A DNA stretch of 64,000 bases from Fimbriimonas sp. (lineage in GTDB: Bacteria > Armatimonadota > Fimbriimonadia > Fimbriimonadales > Fimbriimonadaceae): positions 1 to 64,000 of the forward strand of contig JARXAE010000002.1 of the NCBI GenBank assembly GCA_029866005.1, read 5' to 3'. Below, in pieces: positions 1 through 9,922 of the stretch. Every line of letters starts with the position of its first letter. Positions within the stretch are counted from its first letter, which is position 1. Both the position numbers and the translations under genes were made by a program. The notes beneath the pieces were generated by a model. It was not told the DNA's origin and ran no database searches. It saw nothing but the letters and a program-made list of their open reading frames with translations.

Positions 1-1054
1 CCCTGCTGACCACCCAACGGTGTCGAAAGAGGAGCTTGAGTACATCCGTCAAGACGGTGAGGAGGAGACCGAAAAGATGACGTACTCCACGCTTTTGGGA
101 CTTCGTCCGGTCTACGCCATCGCCCTCGCCAAGGGCCTCAGTGAGTCCCCCTGGTGGTTCTATCTCACATGGCTACCCAAGTTCTTATCCGACGAGTTTC
201 AACTCAACGCGACGTTCATGCGGATCGCAATTCCCGTCGTCTATCTCATCGCCGACTTTGGTGCGGTAGGCGGAGGATGGCTTTCCTCCCGCTTGATTCA
301 ACGGGGTTCCGAGGTTGGCAAGGCGCGTAAAACCGCCATGCTCGTATGCGCGCTCAGCGCGGTTCCGGTGATGGCGGTCGGTTCGCTGATGAAGACCAAG
401 GAGATCGTCGGAATCCCAACCGTCGCAATTGTCATCTTCCTTGTGGCAATTGCCGCATCGGCTCACCAAGGGTGGAGCTCGAACGTTTACGCTCTCATCA
501 CCGACACCGTTCCAAAATCAGGGACGGCGATGATGGTTGGAATCGCCACGGCTGCAGGTGTAACTGGGGCGTCGGTGTTCCAAGTTTTCGTTGGCAAGTC
601 AGTCGAACTGACGGGTTCCTATGCGATCTGTTTCGTCATCGCAGGGGGACTTTACTTGATCGCTTTGCTCGCTCTCCATCTCCTCTTGCCAAAGGTAGAA
701 ATGAGCCAGCCCAAGCGCCGAGTTTCCCCTCCCCTTGTTGGAGGCATCGCGGCTTCACTGGTCATTGTTCTTTTGCTCCTTCAGACCCAGCTCACCAAAC
801 CTGCGTTTCAGACTCAGGCCGACTATGAAGCCAAAGTTGCCAGCAAAGGAGGATCGTCGAAGCAAATCACCGATGCTCAAGTTGGCTGGATGCGAGCCTC
901 CTGGTTCAAAATTTCCGAACCGGGTAAGCCCGACCGTTTTGAGCTTGTAAAGTTCGATGACGCGGGGCGCCCGGTCATCGAAAAGAAGCCGATCAAGGAT
1001 CTCAAGAAGTACAAGGGACCGACGATGGAACAGTTGGCGGCGGGTACCTTTTAA
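1..1054 (+). CDS. MFS transporter, hexuronate/ACS-like (5' end outside window)
   Basis: This is the C-terminal part of a major facilitator superfamily permease. The reading frame is open to base 2, and the residues before the internal GTG at 20 continue the family-typical loop (ADHPTVSKEELEYI), so the true start lies left of the window. At least eight hydrophobic segments are visible (for example around bases 230-290, 345-400, 430-480, 520-590, 610-690 and 735-790). It resembles the anion:cation symporter branch (ExuT-like). It ends 30 bp before hutU on the same strand, so it may import histidine, urocanate or another substrate for the hut operon; that role is inference. Unusually, a last membrane helix is followed by a hydrophilic tail of about 80 residues that ordinary MFS proteins lack. 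Confidence 0.8.
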   Translation, partial: PADHPTVSKEELEYIRQDGEEETEKMTYSTLLGLRPVYAIALAKGLSESPWWFYLTWLPKFLSDEFQLNATFMRIAIPVVYLIADFGAVGGGWLSSRLIQRGSEVGKARKTAMLVCALSAVPVMAVGSLMKTKEIVGIPTVAIVIFLVAIAASAHQGWSSNVYALITDTVPKSGTAMMVGIATAAGVTGASVFQVFVGKSVELTGSYAICFVIAGGLYLIALLALHLLLPKVEMSQPKRRVSPPLVGGIAASLVIVLLLLQTQLTKPAFQTQADYEAKVASKGGSSKQITDAQVGWMRASWFKISEPGKPDRFELVKFDDAGRPVIEKKPIKDLKKYKGPTMEQLAAGTF

Positions 1055-1084
1055 GCGGCTACCCAGTGGCCACTGAGGTTCGAT

Positions 1085-2773
1085 TTGTCCACAACAACGC
1101 CGTTGAGTTCCACCCGCACCGTCCGCGCACCGCGCGGCACTGAAATATCGTGCAAGAGCTGGCTGACCGAAGCTGCTTACCGAATGATCCAGAACAATCT
1201 GGACCCTGATGTCGCTGAGCGTCCGGAGGACCTTGTCGTCTACGGAGGCATCGGAAAGGCTGCCCGGAACTGGGCTTGCTTCGATGCAATTTTGTCAGCC
1301 CTCAGAGAGTTGAACGACGACGAAACACTCCTCGTCCAATCGGGCAAACCTGTTGGCGTCGTTCGCACCCACCCAGACGCTCCGCGCGTCCTGATTGCAA
1401 ATTCTAACCTCGTGCCTAAATGGGCAACCTGGGAGCATTTCAACGAGCTCGACCGCAAGGGGCTGATGATGTACGGCCAGATGACCGCCGGTTCGTGGAT
1501 CTACATCGGCACCCAGGGCATCGTTCAGGGAACTCACGAGACGTTTGTGGAACTTGGACGGCAGCACTACGGTGGCGATTGGAGTGGAAAGTGGATTCTC
1601 ACCGCGGGACTCGGCGGAATGGGTGGCGCTCAGCCTCTTGCCGCAGTCATGGCGGGTGCTCACTGCATCGTGATCGAATGTCAGGAATCGAGAATTGACT
1701 TCCGACTTCGAACGCGATACGTTGATCACAAAGCTCAGACAATCGACGAAGCACTTGCGATCATCAAGAACGCAAGCGAACCGACATCGGTTGGTCTCCT
1801 TGGCAATGCCGCCGAGCTAATGCCGCAATTCGTTGAGCTCGCAAGGAATGGTGGTCCGCGACCTCACGCAGTAACCGATCAGACGTCCGCACATGATCTT
1901 TTCAACGGCTATCTGCCCGCCGGTTGGACGGTCGAACAGTGGGAAGTCCACCGAAAAGGAAGCGAGGCGGAACGATTACTGTTGGTCAAACACGCCGCCA
2001 TGGGGTGCGCGACCCATGTCCGAGCCATGCTTGATTTCCATGAGATGGGCGTTCCGACGATCGACTACGGAAACAACATTCGTCAAGTGGCCCTTGATGA
2101 GGGTGTTGAGAACGCCTTCGACTTTCCCGGCTTCGTCCCTGCCTGTATCCGTCCGCTGTTTTGCGAAGGCAAGGGTCCCTTCCGCTGGGTTGCGCTGAGC
2201 GGTGATTCCGAAGATATCTACAAGACCGACGCAAAAATAATAGAGTTATTCCCCCAAAACGTACCTCTCCATCGCTGGCTCGACCAAGCTCGCGAGCGAA
2301 TCGCATTCCAGGGTCTCCCCGCCCGAATCTGCTGGCTCGGGCTCGGTGAGCGCCACCTCGCCGGACTCGCCCTCAATGAAATGGTTCGCACCGGAGAGCT
2401 TAAAGCCCCGATCGTCATCGGTCGAGACCACCTCGACTGCGGCTCGGTCGCAAGTCCGAACCGCGAAACGGAGGCGATGATCGACGGCTCGGATGCGGTT
2501 TCAGATTGGCCCCTGCTGAATGCGATGACCGCCGTGAGCGGTGGAGCGACATGGGTCAGCCTTCACCACGGGGGCGGAGTTGGCATGGGTTATTCCCAGC
2601 ATTCTGGGGTCGTCATCGTTGCCGACGGCTCATTTGAAGCTGACGAGCGCATCAAGCGTGTTCTTTGGAACGATCCGGCGATGGGTGTATTCAGGCATTT
2701 TGATGCCGGATACGAGATCGCCAAGGACACGGCGTCGAAACAAGGCGTCAAGATTCCAGGGGTGAACAATTGA
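1085..2773 (+). CDS. hutU: Urocanate hydratase
   Basis: Urocanase (EC 4.2.1.49) converts urocanate to 4-imidazolone-5-propionate using tightly bound NAD+, the second step of histidine degradation in the cytoplasm. The 562-residue length is normal for the family. Family signatures include the N-terminal [12 protein letters not shown] stretch, the glycine-rich [11 protein letters not shown] nucleotide-binding segment, and the C-terminal signature around residues 492-508 ([16 protein letters not shown]). The start is TTG at 1085 with a GAGG-type ribosome site at 1074-1078. The gene lies 30 bp after the transporter and overlaps hutH by 4 bp, which argues for co-transcription and translational coupling. 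Confidence 0.97.
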   Translation: MSTTTPLSSTRTVRAPRGTEISCKSWLTEAAYRMIQNNLDPDVAERPEDLVVYGGIGKAARNWACFDAILSALRELNDDETLLVQSGKPVGVVRTHPDAPRVLIANSNLVPKWATWEHFNELDRKGLMMYGQMTAGSWIYIGTQGIVQGTHETFVELGRQHYGGDWSGKWILTAGLGGMGGAQPLAAVMAGAHCIVIECQESRIDFRLRTRYVDHKAQTIDEALAIIKNASEPTSVGLLGNAAELMPQFVELARNGGPRPHAVTDQTSAHDLFNGYLPAGWTVEQWEVHRKGSEAERLLLVKHAAMGCATHVRAMLDFHEMGVPTIDYGNNIRQVALDEGVENAFDFPGFVPACIRPLFCEGKGPFRWVALSGDSEDIYKTDAKIIELFPQNVPLHRWLDQARERIAFQGLPARICWLGLGERHLAGLALNEMVRTGELKAPIVIGRDHLDCGSVASPNRETEAMIDGSDAVSDWPLLNAMTAVSGGATWVSLHHGGGVGMGYSQHSGVVIVADGSFEADERIKRVLWNDPAMGVFRHFDAGYEIAKDTASKQGVKIPGVNN

Positions 2774-4299
2774 TCCGGCCAGGCCAGCTATCGTTGGACG
2801 AACTGCGTGCGCTCGCAAATCGTTTTGAGCGTGTTGAATTAGATCCTAGCTGTTGGCCAGCAATTGATGCTTCTTCCCAAACGGTACAAGAAATCGTCAA
2901 GAAGGGCGATCCTGCTTACGGAATCAATACCGGTTTTGGCAAACTGGCCAAAGTCCAAATTCCCAACGATCAGCTTTCACAGCTCCAGCTCAATCTTGTC
3001 CGTTCGCATGCCGTTGGTGTCGGCGAGCTCCTCGACACCGACACCGTTCGACTTATCCTGGTTCTGAAAATCGCCTCTCTCGCTAGAGGATATAGTGGCG
3101 TCCGTCGCGAAGTGATCGAAGCTCTGATCAACCTGCACAATGCTGAAGTTTGGCCATGCATTCCTTGCCAGGGTTCCGTCGGCGCATCCGGCGATCTCGC
3201 CCCGCTTGCTCACCTCGTTCTCCCTTTGCTTGGCGAAGGAGAAGCCCTCTACCACGGCGAGCGGCTTCCTGCTTCCCAAGCCCTCCGCAAGGCTGGCTTA
3301 GCACCAATTTCTCTCGGCCCCAAAGAAGGTTTAGCTCTTCTGAACGGCACCCAAGTTTCCACTGCCATCGCCCTCAAAGGGTTGTTCTTAACTGAGCAAG
3401 CCTTTGCCGCCGCCGTAGTCTCGGGAGCAATGAGCGTTGACGCCGCAAAAGGATCGGATGAGCCATTCGATTCACGAATCCACGAGGTGCGTGGTCACCA
3501 AACCCAAGTCCAAGTTGCCCGACTATACCGTGAGCTTCTCCAAGGAAGTGAGATTCGAGAATCGCATCGTGATGGGGACGATCGGGTGCAAGACCCTTAC
3601 TCTCTCCGTTGCCAACCGCAAGTGATGGGTGCCTGCCTAGAGATCATCCAAAACGCCGCTCGAACCCTCACAATCGAAGCCAACGCGGTCAGTGATAACC
3701 CACTCGTTTTCTCGGACACCACCGAAGTACTTAGCGGCGGAAACTTCCATGCCGAACCCGTCGCCTTTGCTGCCGACACCCTCGCTCTCGCTTGCGCCGA
3801 AATTGGCTCGCTTGCCGAAAGGCGAATTGCCCTCCTCATTGACTCCGCAATCTCCGGTCTCCCCGCGTTCCTTGTGGCAAAGCCCGGTCTGAACAGCGGA
3901 TTTATGATCGCCCATGTCACTGCGGCGGCACTGGTCAGCGAGAACAAAACCCTCTGTCATCCTGCCAGTGTGGACTCGATTCCCACCAGTGCAAATCAGG
4001 AAGATCATGTTTCCATGGCGACCTTCGCCGCCCGAAAACTTGCCGCAATTGCCCAGAATGTCCGCCATGTGATTGCCATCGAGCTTCTTGCTTCCGCCCA
4101 AGGAATCGAATTCCATAGACCGCTAAGATCCTCAAACAGTCTTGAAAGAGTGCACTTACTCATTCGCGAGCGAGCCGCTTCATACGACGAAGACCGCTTC
4201 TTCGGTGGCGATTTTGCGGCTATCGAGAAGCTAATTCACGAGGATCACCTGACTCCTTACAGTCAAGCGATTCTTCCATCGTTCCAGGAGGGATATTGA
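2770..4299 (+). CDS. hutH: Histidine ammonia-lyase
   Basis: Histidase (EC 4.3.1.3) removes ammonia from L-histidine to give urocanate, the first step of the pathway. Residues 139-141 (Ala-Ser-Gly in [11 protein letters not shown]) form the autocatalytic MIO cofactor. The YGINTGFG segment near residue 50 and the [15 protein letters not shown] signature in the middle are both intact. The length of 509 residues is typical. The start is TTG at 2770, overlapping the hutU stop, with AGGGGTG at 2758-2764 as ribosome site. Its own stop overlaps the hutG start in the same way. No hutC-like repressor is in the window, so regulation cannot be judged. Confidence 0.97.
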   Translation: MIRPGQLSLDELRALANRFERVELDPSCWPAIDASSQTVQEIVKKGDPAYGINTGFGKLAKVQIPNDQLSQLQLNLVRSHAVGVGELLDTDTVRLILVLKIASLARGYSGVRREVIEALINLHNAEVWPCIPCQGSVGASGDLAPLAHLVLPLLGEGEALYHGERLPASQALRKAGLAPISLGPKEGLALLNGTQVSTAIALKGLFLTEQAFAAAVVSGAMSVDAAKGSDEPFDSRIHEVRGHQTQVQVARLYRELLQGSEIRESHRDGDDRVQDPYSLRCQPQVMGACLEIIQNAARTLTIEANAVSDNPLVFSDTTEVLSGGNFHAEPVAFAADTLALACAEIGSLAERRIALLIDSAISGLPAFLVAKPGLNSGFMIAHVTAAALVSENKTLCHPASVDSIPTSANQEDHVSMATFAARKLAAIAQNVRHVIAIELLASAQGIEFHRPLRSSNSLERVHLLIRERAASYDEDRFFGGDFAAIEKLIHEDHLTPYSQAILPSFQEGY

Positions 4300-5195
4300 A
4301 CGTTCCTGGCTGGCATGGTCGGACTGATGAACCCGGTGAGCGGTGGCATCAGATCGTCCAGCCTTGGACCGCCGCTTCGCAAGGCGGAATTGCGTTCACC
4401 GGATTCGGATGTGATGAAGGTGTGCGGCGCAATCAGGGGCGCATCGGGGCCGCCGAGGGTCCATCAGCCCTGCGCGCGATGATGTCCAACCTGGCCACTA
4501 CACGACCTGACCTGTACGACTGCGGTGACATCACGGTCAAGAGCCAAGAGTTTGAAGTAGCCCAGCTCATTTACGCCGATAAGATCGCTCGAAGCATCGA
4601 TGCGGGAAGCCTTGCAATCGGTCTGGGTGGCGGACATGAGATCGCCTATGGCTCTTACATGGGGCTTATCAAGTCGGAGCGAACGAGCAAAGACGACAGA
4701 ATTGGCATCCTCAACCTTGATGCGCATTTCGATCTTCGCGCCGGCGAGCCATCCTCGGGAACCCCCTTTGCCCAGGCTCTCGAACTAGGAGGGGGCAACA
4801 CCCGATACCTCGCCGTCGGAATCAGTGAGGCCGCCAACGGCCAGTCACTCTTTGAGCGAGCCGACGCTCTAGGCGCCCAATACGTTCTCGACCACGAACT
4901 CACGCAAGTACCGACCGAACAGATTCAAAAATCCTTCGATCAGGTTGATCACTTGTACGTTTCCCTGGATCTGGATGTCCTTCCTGCAAGTATCGCCCCT
5001 GGAGTCTCGGCCCCTGCTGCCCGAGGCGTCTCCTTAGAAGCAGTCTCCCAGATTCTCCAACTCGCCGCCGCCAGCGGGAAATTGCGCCTTTTCGACGTCG
5101 CCGAGTTGAACCCTCGTTTTGATCTCGACAATCGCACGGCTCGCACCGCAGCACGCCTTATCTGGGAAGTTGTCAAAGCCTGGAAGTCGTCATGA
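4296..5195 (+). CDS. hutG: Formimidoylglutamase (arginase superfamily)
   Basis: This Mn-dependent ureohydrolase-fold enzyme is predicted to hydrolyse N-formimino-L-glutamate to glutamate and formamide, the last step of the short hut route. The three metal-binding signatures are present: GGGHE at residues 111-115, DAHFD at 142-146 and DLDVLP at 225-230. No separate formiminoglutamate deiminase (HutF) is present, which fits the four-enzyme HutHUIG pathway. The start is TTG at 4296, overlapping the hutH stop; AGGAGGG at 4286-4292 is an unusually strong but close ribosome site. Its stop overlaps the hutI ATG by 4 bp. An agmatinase or arginase role is less likely given the operon. Confidence 0.94.
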   Translation: MNVPGWHGRTDEPGERWHQIVQPWTAASQGGIAFTGFGCDEGVRRNQGRIGAAEGPSALRAMMSNLATTRPDLYDCGDITVKSQEFEVAQLIYADKIARSIDAGSLAIGLGGGHEIAYGSYMGLIKSERTSKDDRIGILNLDAHFDLRAGEPSSGTPFAQALELGGGNTRYLAVGISEAANGQSLFERADALGAQYVLDHELTQVPTEQIQKSFDQVDHLYVSLDLDVLPASIAPGVSAPAARGVSLEAVSQILQLAAASGKLRLFDVAELNPRFDLDNRTARTAARLIWEVVKAWKSS

Positions 5196-6361
5196 GTTTC
5201 GACCTGCTGATCGAGAATGTGAACATTGCCACGATGGTCGGCGATGACTACGGAGTCCTTGCTCATTACGATATCGGGGTCACCGGTGGTCGAATCATCC
5301 ACCTCGCTCCAACCTCAAAACCCACTCCGACCCGAACTTGGCTCACTCCTGGTCTCATCGACTGCCACACTCACCTCGTCTATGCTGGGAACCGCGCAAA
5401 CGAGTTTGAAGCAAGACTCAACGGCAAAACTTACCAAGAAATTTCCGCTGCTGGCGGCGGCATCCTGAGCACTGTGGCTGCAACTCGAGCAGCAAGCGAA
5501 GATGCACTTCTCGAATCGGCTCAGAATCGCCTTGCCCAACTTTGCCGAGAAGGCGTCACAACCGTCGAAGTCAAATCTGGATATGGCCTTGACTTTGAGA
5601 CCGAATCGAAGATGCTCCGAGTCGCGGCAGAGCTGAAAGGGGCAAAGATCTGTCGTACGCTACTTGCAGCGCATGCCGTCCCTTCTGAGTTCAGTGGTGA
5701 CAAGGAAGGCTACGTGGCATACGTAGCAAACAAGATGATTCCCGCTCTTGCCTCGGAGTGTGATGCAGTTGACGCCTTCTGTGAAGGCATCGCATTTTCC
5801 CCGACTCAGACCCAACTCATCTTCGACGCTGCCAAAAAGTTTGGTCTGCCCGTTAAGCTTCACGCAGACCAACTTTCCGATCTGGGCGGAGCAGGGCTAG
5901 CCGCTGATAATCATGCGCTGTCGGCGGATCACGTCGAATTCACATCTGAAGAGTCCGTCCAAAGGATGAAACAGAGCGGAACCGTTGCCGTTCTGCTCCC
6001 CGGAGCGTTTTACTACCTGCGTGAGACCCAAAAGCCGCCGATCGATTATTTCCGAAAATGTGGAATTCCGATGGCCGTTGCGACGGATCACAACCCCGGC
6101 ACCAGCCCGTGCTTGTCGCTTCTCCTCTGTATGAACATGGCCTGCGTCCTGTTTGGTCTGACGCCGCTCGAGGCACTGCAGGGAGTGACTAAAAACGCCG
6201 CCAAAGCACTAGGGCTAGAGGTTGAAATTGGCACCGTTGACCTCGGCAAGCGAGCCGATTTCGCGCTCTACGAAATCAATCACCCTCGCGATCTTGCCTC
6301 GAAACTTGGTACAAACCCCTGCGTGGGACGCTATATCGGGGGCGTCAGGCAGCCTGATTGA
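5192..6361 (+). CDS. hutI: Imidazolonepropionase
   Basis: This amidohydrolase (EC 3.5.2.7) opens the imidazolone ring to give N-formimino-L-glutamate, the third hut step. Metal ligands are visible in PGLIDCHTHLVYAG (His-Thr-His at 59-61), in the HADQLSDLGGAGLA and SADHVEF stretches, and in the aspartate of ATDHNPGTSP. The length of 389 residues fits the family. The ATG at 5192 overlaps the hutG stop (ATGA). The 3' end overlaps the 3' end of idi on the opposite strand by 17 bp, so the operon stops here and meets the carotenoid operon tail to tail. Confidence 0.96.
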   Translation: MSFDLLIENVNIATMVGDDYGVLAHYDIGVTGGRIIHLAPTSKPTPTRTWLTPGLIDCHTHLVYAGNRANEFEARLNGKTYQEISAAGGGILSTVAATRAASEDALLESAQNRLAQLCREGVTTVEVKSGYGLDFETESKMLRVAAELKGAKICRTLLAAHAVPSEFSGDKEGYVAYVANKMIPALASECDAVDAFCEGIAFSPTQTQLIFDAAKKFGLPVKLHADQLSDLGGAGLAADNHALSADHVEFTSEESVQRMKQSGTVAVLLPGAFYYLRETQKPPIDYFRKCGIPMAVATDHNPGTSPCLSLLLCMNMACVLFGLTPLEALQGVTKNAAKALGLEVEIGTVDLGKRADFALYEINHPRDLASKLGTNPCVGRYIGGVRQPD

Positions 6362-6872
6362 TTTCTTCAAACTTGCCCAAAATTAAGCCGAGCCAAGGCG
6401 CAAACTGCTCCGGGAACGCGCTCATCTCTTCTTGCAATTGCCCGAGTGAGATCCATCTGATCGCCGAGACCTCACTCTCAGCAAAAGGCACCTTTGCATC
6501 CCATCTTCCAACAAACACATGGTCATGCTCTTTCTCGGCCAACCCACTCTCGGGGTCGGAGGCACTATATCGGAACACTCCAAGCTCCCTCAGCTGAAGC
6601 ACGATACCTAACTCTCGTTCCGTCGTTCGTGTTGCTGCGGAAATCGTTGCCTCACCCGGCCAAGGGTGGGAACAACAGCTGTTTGCCCACTTACCCGCAA
6701 AATGGTACTTTTCGAACGAACGTTGCTGGATCAGTAGTTCTCCAATGGGGTTAAAGATAAACACCGAAACTGCCCGGTGCCAAGTGCCACCGTTGCGATG
6801 AGCTGCCAACTTGCCTATCGAGCCAATCGTCTCGCCGCGCTCGTTCACCACCTGCAAAAGTTCGTCAACCAT
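6345..6872 (-). CDS. idi: Isopentenyl-diphosphate delta-isomerase, type I
   Basis: Type I IDI interconverts IPP and DMAPP, supplying the starter unit for carotenoid chains. The 175-residue Nudix-fold protein shows the catalytic cysteine in WANSCCSHPWPGE, the Nudix-like acidic helix (TTERELGI), and the EHDHVFVG segment whose residues bind metal. It is the last gene of the minus-strand carotenoid operon and its ATG lies 8 bp inside the end of crtB. The position suggests dedicated precursor supply for pigment synthesis. No MEP or mevalonate genes are in the window. Confidence 0.95.
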   Translation of the reverse strand: MVDELLQVVNERGETIGSIGKLAAHRNGGTWHRAVSVFIFNPIGELLIQQRSFEKYHFAGKWANSCCSHPWPGEATISAATRTTERELGIVLQLRELGVFRYSASDPESGLAEKEHDHVFVGRWDAKVPFAESEVSAIRWISLGQLQEEMSAFPEQFAPWLGLILGKFEEINQAA

Positions 6873-7761
6873 GAGTCACCAAGTGAGTCAAAACGCGTTC
6901 ATCATCCGCGACGACTCGCGCAGCACAAAGAAGCTTCTGACGTCGTGACGTACGAGCTCGCTTTGTAAACACATCGTAACCGTTCGCCTCAATCCGCCCA
7001 AGAATATCCGAGTAGAGAATCCGAGCGACCAAAACCGCCTTTCTCATTCGTCGAGGGAGTCGATAGGTTCCGGCGTCAGAAAATCTATATAGTTCGCGCG
7101 TTCGTTCAATCTCAAACTTCAGCAGTGCCTCGATTTCTGGCGTGACAACCCCCGCCTCAAGTGCTGCATGTGTAACCCCGAATCGCGCAAGGTCTTCCTG
7201 AGGCAAGTACACCCGCCGACGATCCCGTAAGTCCTCTCCGACATCACGCAGAAAGTTGGTCATCTGCATCGCCTCGCCCAGTGCCTTTGCCCGGGCAAGT
7301 GTGTCCTCGTCGGTCGGGGCATCCATGGCATAGCACATCATCACCCCAACGGCACTCGCCGACCCGCGCATGTAGTCACAGAGATCCGCATAGGTTGGAT
7401 ACTCTGCCTGGTCGATATCTTGGATCATCGCATCAATGAAGAAGTGTGCTTCCTCAACCGGAATCTTGCATTCGCGAACGGTATCACAGAACGCTCGCAT
7501 CGCCCAGTGGCTTGGACATTCCCCAGCTAAACCCAACACCAACTGCTGTCGCCAATCTTCGAGATTGGCTCTTTGCTCCTGAGGCGAAAGCTCTCCTGGG
7601 TTATCTACCCACTCATCGGCGATCCGTACGAAGCCATAGATGGCGTGAACATGCCGCCTGATTCGGGCCGGAAAGCGCAGTGTGGCGTAATAGTAGGTCG
7701 TCCCGAATTTCTTATGGACCTGACGGCAAAGCTCGATATCTGCAGGGCTGGCAAAGCTCAT
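6865..7761 (-). CDS. crtB: Phytoene synthase (squalene/phytoene synthase family)
   Basis: This enzyme condenses two geranylgeranyl diphosphates head to head to 15-cis-phytoene. Both aspartate-rich diphosphate-binding motifs are visible: DEWVD in the N-terminal part and DVGED followed by the RRRVYLP signature. The length of 298 residues is typical. It overlaps the upstream acyltransferase by 4 bp and idi by 8 bp. A dehydrosqualene synthase (CrtM) role cannot be excluded from sequence alone, but the neighbouring CrtI- and CruF-like genes favour a C40 pathway. Confidence 0.93.
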   Translation of the reverse strand: MSFASPADIELCRQVHKKFGTTYYYATLRFPARIRRHVHAIYGFVRIADEWVDNPGELSPQEQRANLEDWRQQLVLGLAGECPSHWAMRAFCDTVRECKIPVEEAHFFIDAMIQDIDQAEYPTYADLCDYMRGSASAVGVMMCYAMDAPTDEDTLARAKALGEAMQMTNFLRDVGEDLRDRRRVYLPQEDLARFGVTHAALEAGVVTPEIEALLKFEIERTRELYRFSDAGTYRLPRRMRKAVLVARILYSDILGRIEANGYDVFTKRARTSRRQKLLCAARVVADDERVLTHLVTHG

Positions 7762-8429
7762 TTCTTTGCAAACCTCTTCATGCTCATCCGCTCGTTCACG
7801 TCGCCTGTCCCTCGAGCAAGAATCGGAAATTCTTCGTTGTTGCCCACCCGCTCTCTCAGTTTGACTAGCTCACTCTCCAGTCGAGACTGGCAATCGTCAA
7901 TTGACGAAAAAGCGTGCGAGGTGCCTAGGCTCACCCAAGCCTCCGGTCTCTCATGGATCGAGTGCTCATAGTAGATCGCTGTCGGAACCAGGGTAACCCC
8001 TTTCACTTTCTCAGCGACGAGCTGAAGTGCCTTCCCGAGTGGCCAAATCGTTGGCGGACGATGCAAGACCCCTTCCGCAAACAGCATGAGAGAGAACTTC
8101 TCGGAATTCATCAGTCGGATTGTCTTCCGAATCGTCGTCGCACGTCCGGTGGTGTCACCGGCGGCGTAGCGCATTCCACCCACTCTCGCAAACAGTGGGA
8201 ACGCATCGAACTCTTCGATCCAGTCGAGTGCTTTGAGTTTGAGCCTCTCGACAACGTGGAACAGTATGTAGCCATCCAACCATCCGTGGTGATTGCAGTA
8301 AAAGATGACTGGAGCGGTCAGAGGCTCCTGTGGAGAAGACCAGTAGAGATTTCGTAGGCGCGAACGGGTAGAGCGGCGAATCATGCCACCAACCAGCCAG
8401 CCTATAAACCCCTCGGTCTGCGTGCTCAC
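7758..8429 (-). CDS. PlsC-family acyltransferase in the carotenoid operon
   Basis: A 223-residue protein of the 1-acyl-glycerol-3-phosphate acyltransferase superfamily. The HX4D catalytic motif is present in CNHHGWLDGY, and the later FAEGV stretch corresponds to the FPEG substrate-binding block. It overlaps both crtI and crtB by 4 bp, so it belongs to the pigment operon rather than to lipid synthesis at large. The inferred role is to attach a fatty acyl chain to a glycosylated carotenoid, since a glycosyltransferase of the same cluster lies nearby. Direct involvement in phospholipid synthesis is the alternative. Confidence 0.8.
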   Translation of the reverse strand: MSTQTEGFIGWLVGGMIRRSTRSRLRNLYWSSPQEPLTAPVIFYCNHHGWLDGYILFHVVERLKLKALDWIEEFDAFPLFARVGGMRYAAGDTTGRATTIRKTIRLMNSEKFSLMLFAEGVLHRPPTIWPLGKALQLVAEKVKGVTLVPTAIYYEHSIHERPEAWVSLGTSHAFSSIDDCQSRLESELVKLRERVGNNEEFPILARGTGDVNERMSMKRFAKK

Positions 8430-9877
8430 CCCGCGATGACTCCTTCATGAATCAGGCGCTCCTCAATGAGCTCAGCCGAAATCAAAACCATCGGCAGCCC
8501 ATTTCCAGGAACAGTGCTCGCACCGACGAAGTAGAGATCCGGGTTCGCTTTGCTTCGATTTTGCGGGCGCATGAAAGCACTTTGGAAGAGATCATGACTG
8601 ATTCCAAACGCCGCCCCACGCTCAAGGTTCAGTTCACTCTTCCACTCGTTCGGTCCCCGTCGCTTAATTTCACGAATTTTGCAGCGATCAAATCCACCCT
8701 CTTTGGTAAGACGGTCGAAAACGGTTCCTTCCAATTGGTCAATCATGGACGCGTCCATTGGGAAGTCGAGGTTTGGGCAAGGAACCAATACGAACAAATT
8801 AATCCTTCCTTCAGGTGCCGCATCCGGGTCGCTTCGCTTAGAAATGCAGACATAAAAGGCAGGATCTGTTGGCACCTTGAGATCGTGGAAAATCGAATCC
8901 AAGTTGCCGTCAAAGTCGGCTCCGAACACCACGTTGTGGTGTTCAAATCCTTCAAGATCACCTTCGTAGTCGATGTACATCAGGTGCGCTGAGCAAGAGT
9001 AACGCAGGTTGCGTTTTGAAGGCGCTGCCGAGAGTTCGCGCTGGGCGTAAGGCATATCCGCATTTGCGACAACGATGTCTGCCTCGATGACTTCGCCACC
9101 AACCAGGTGAACTCGCTTGCCCTCAATCCGATCAACGGGACAATTCAGACGGATTTGGACTCCTTTCTCATGGGCAATCTCTGCCATCGTATCCGAAATC
9201 GACCCCAGACCACCCTCTGGGTAAAAGATTCCTTCGCCGTACTCCATGTATGCCAAAGTCGCGTAGACCCAAGGGGCATCGTTTGGCGAGAGTCCCAGAT
9301 ACATTGTCTGGAAACTGAAGATCATCTGCAAGCGTTTGTCATCAAACCTTTGCTTGACCCGCTTCGCCAGGTTTCCTAGCATGTTGTGCTGAAGTACTCG
9401 CCGTAGCTGAGACGGACTAGCAAAATCCCAAATCGAACGGTAGTTCTTGCGAACAAAATTCGGGATCGACTCCTCGTAAAGATCTTTCAGCTCGGCCAAG
9501 AATCCTGGGTACTTGGCGGCCTCCTTGTCTCCGCTCATTTCTCGAATACGCTCGGTCATTACCGGAACATTCGTCGTTCCATCAAAGCGCGTTCCGTCAG
9601 CGAAAAATACTCGGTAGCTGGGGTCGCAAAGCTTATTTGGAACTCGAACATCGAAATCCTCGCCAATATCTTTGAAGAGCTTCTTGAACGGATCCATCAT
9701 CATCAACAGGGTTGGACCGCCGTCAAAACGGCACTCGCCAACCTGTTCGCGGCGATTTCGTCCACCGACTGCGTCAGTCTTCTCGAGCACCGTCACGCGA
9801 TGGCCCCGATGCGCCAAACGCATCGCAACGCCAAGGCCACCCACACCGGCGCCCACTACAACAAAGTGCTTTGACAT
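8426..9877 (-). CDS. crtI: Phytoene desaturase-type FAD oxidoreductase
   Basis: CrtI-family flavoprotein of 483 residues, predicted to introduce double bonds into phytoene. The N-terminal dinucleotide-binding motif (VVVGAGVGGLGVAMRLAHRG, then VLEK and GGRNRRE) and the C-terminal FAD-binding segment (YFVGASTVPGNGLPMV) are both present. It overlaps the acyltransferase by 4 bp and follows the cruF-like gene by 45 bp. CrtI paralogues also act as carotenoid 3,4-desaturases or isomerases. As the only desaturase in the window it most likely makes lycopene, but this is not certain. Confidence 0.9.
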   Translation of the reverse strand: MSKHFVVVGAGVGGLGVAMRLAHRGHRVTVLEKTDAVGGRNRREQVGECRFDGGPTLLMMMDPFKKLFKDIGEDFDVRVPNKLCDPSYRVFFADGTRFDGTTNVPVMTERIREMSGDKEAAKYPGFLAELKDLYEESIPNFVRKNYRSIWDFASPSQLRRVLQHNMLGNLAKRVKQRFDDKRLQMIFSFQTMYLGLSPNDAPWVYATLAYMEYGEGIFYPEGGLGSISDTMAEIAHEKGVQIRLNCPVDRIEGKRVHLVGGEVIEADIVVANADMPYAQRELSAAPSKRNLRYSCSAHLMYIDYEGDLEGFEHHNVVFGADFDGNLDSIFHDLKVPTDPAFYVCISKRSDPDAAPEGRINLFVLVPCPNLDFPMDASMIDQLEGTVFDRLTKEGGFDRCKIREIKRRGPNEWKSELNLERGAAFGISHDLFQSAFMRPQNRSKANPDLYFVGASTVPGNGLPMVLISAELIEERLIHEGVIAG

Positions 9878-9922
9878 ATCAGCGTTCTACGGATGCCCTC
9901 GTAAATCATTCGCTCCCATGAA

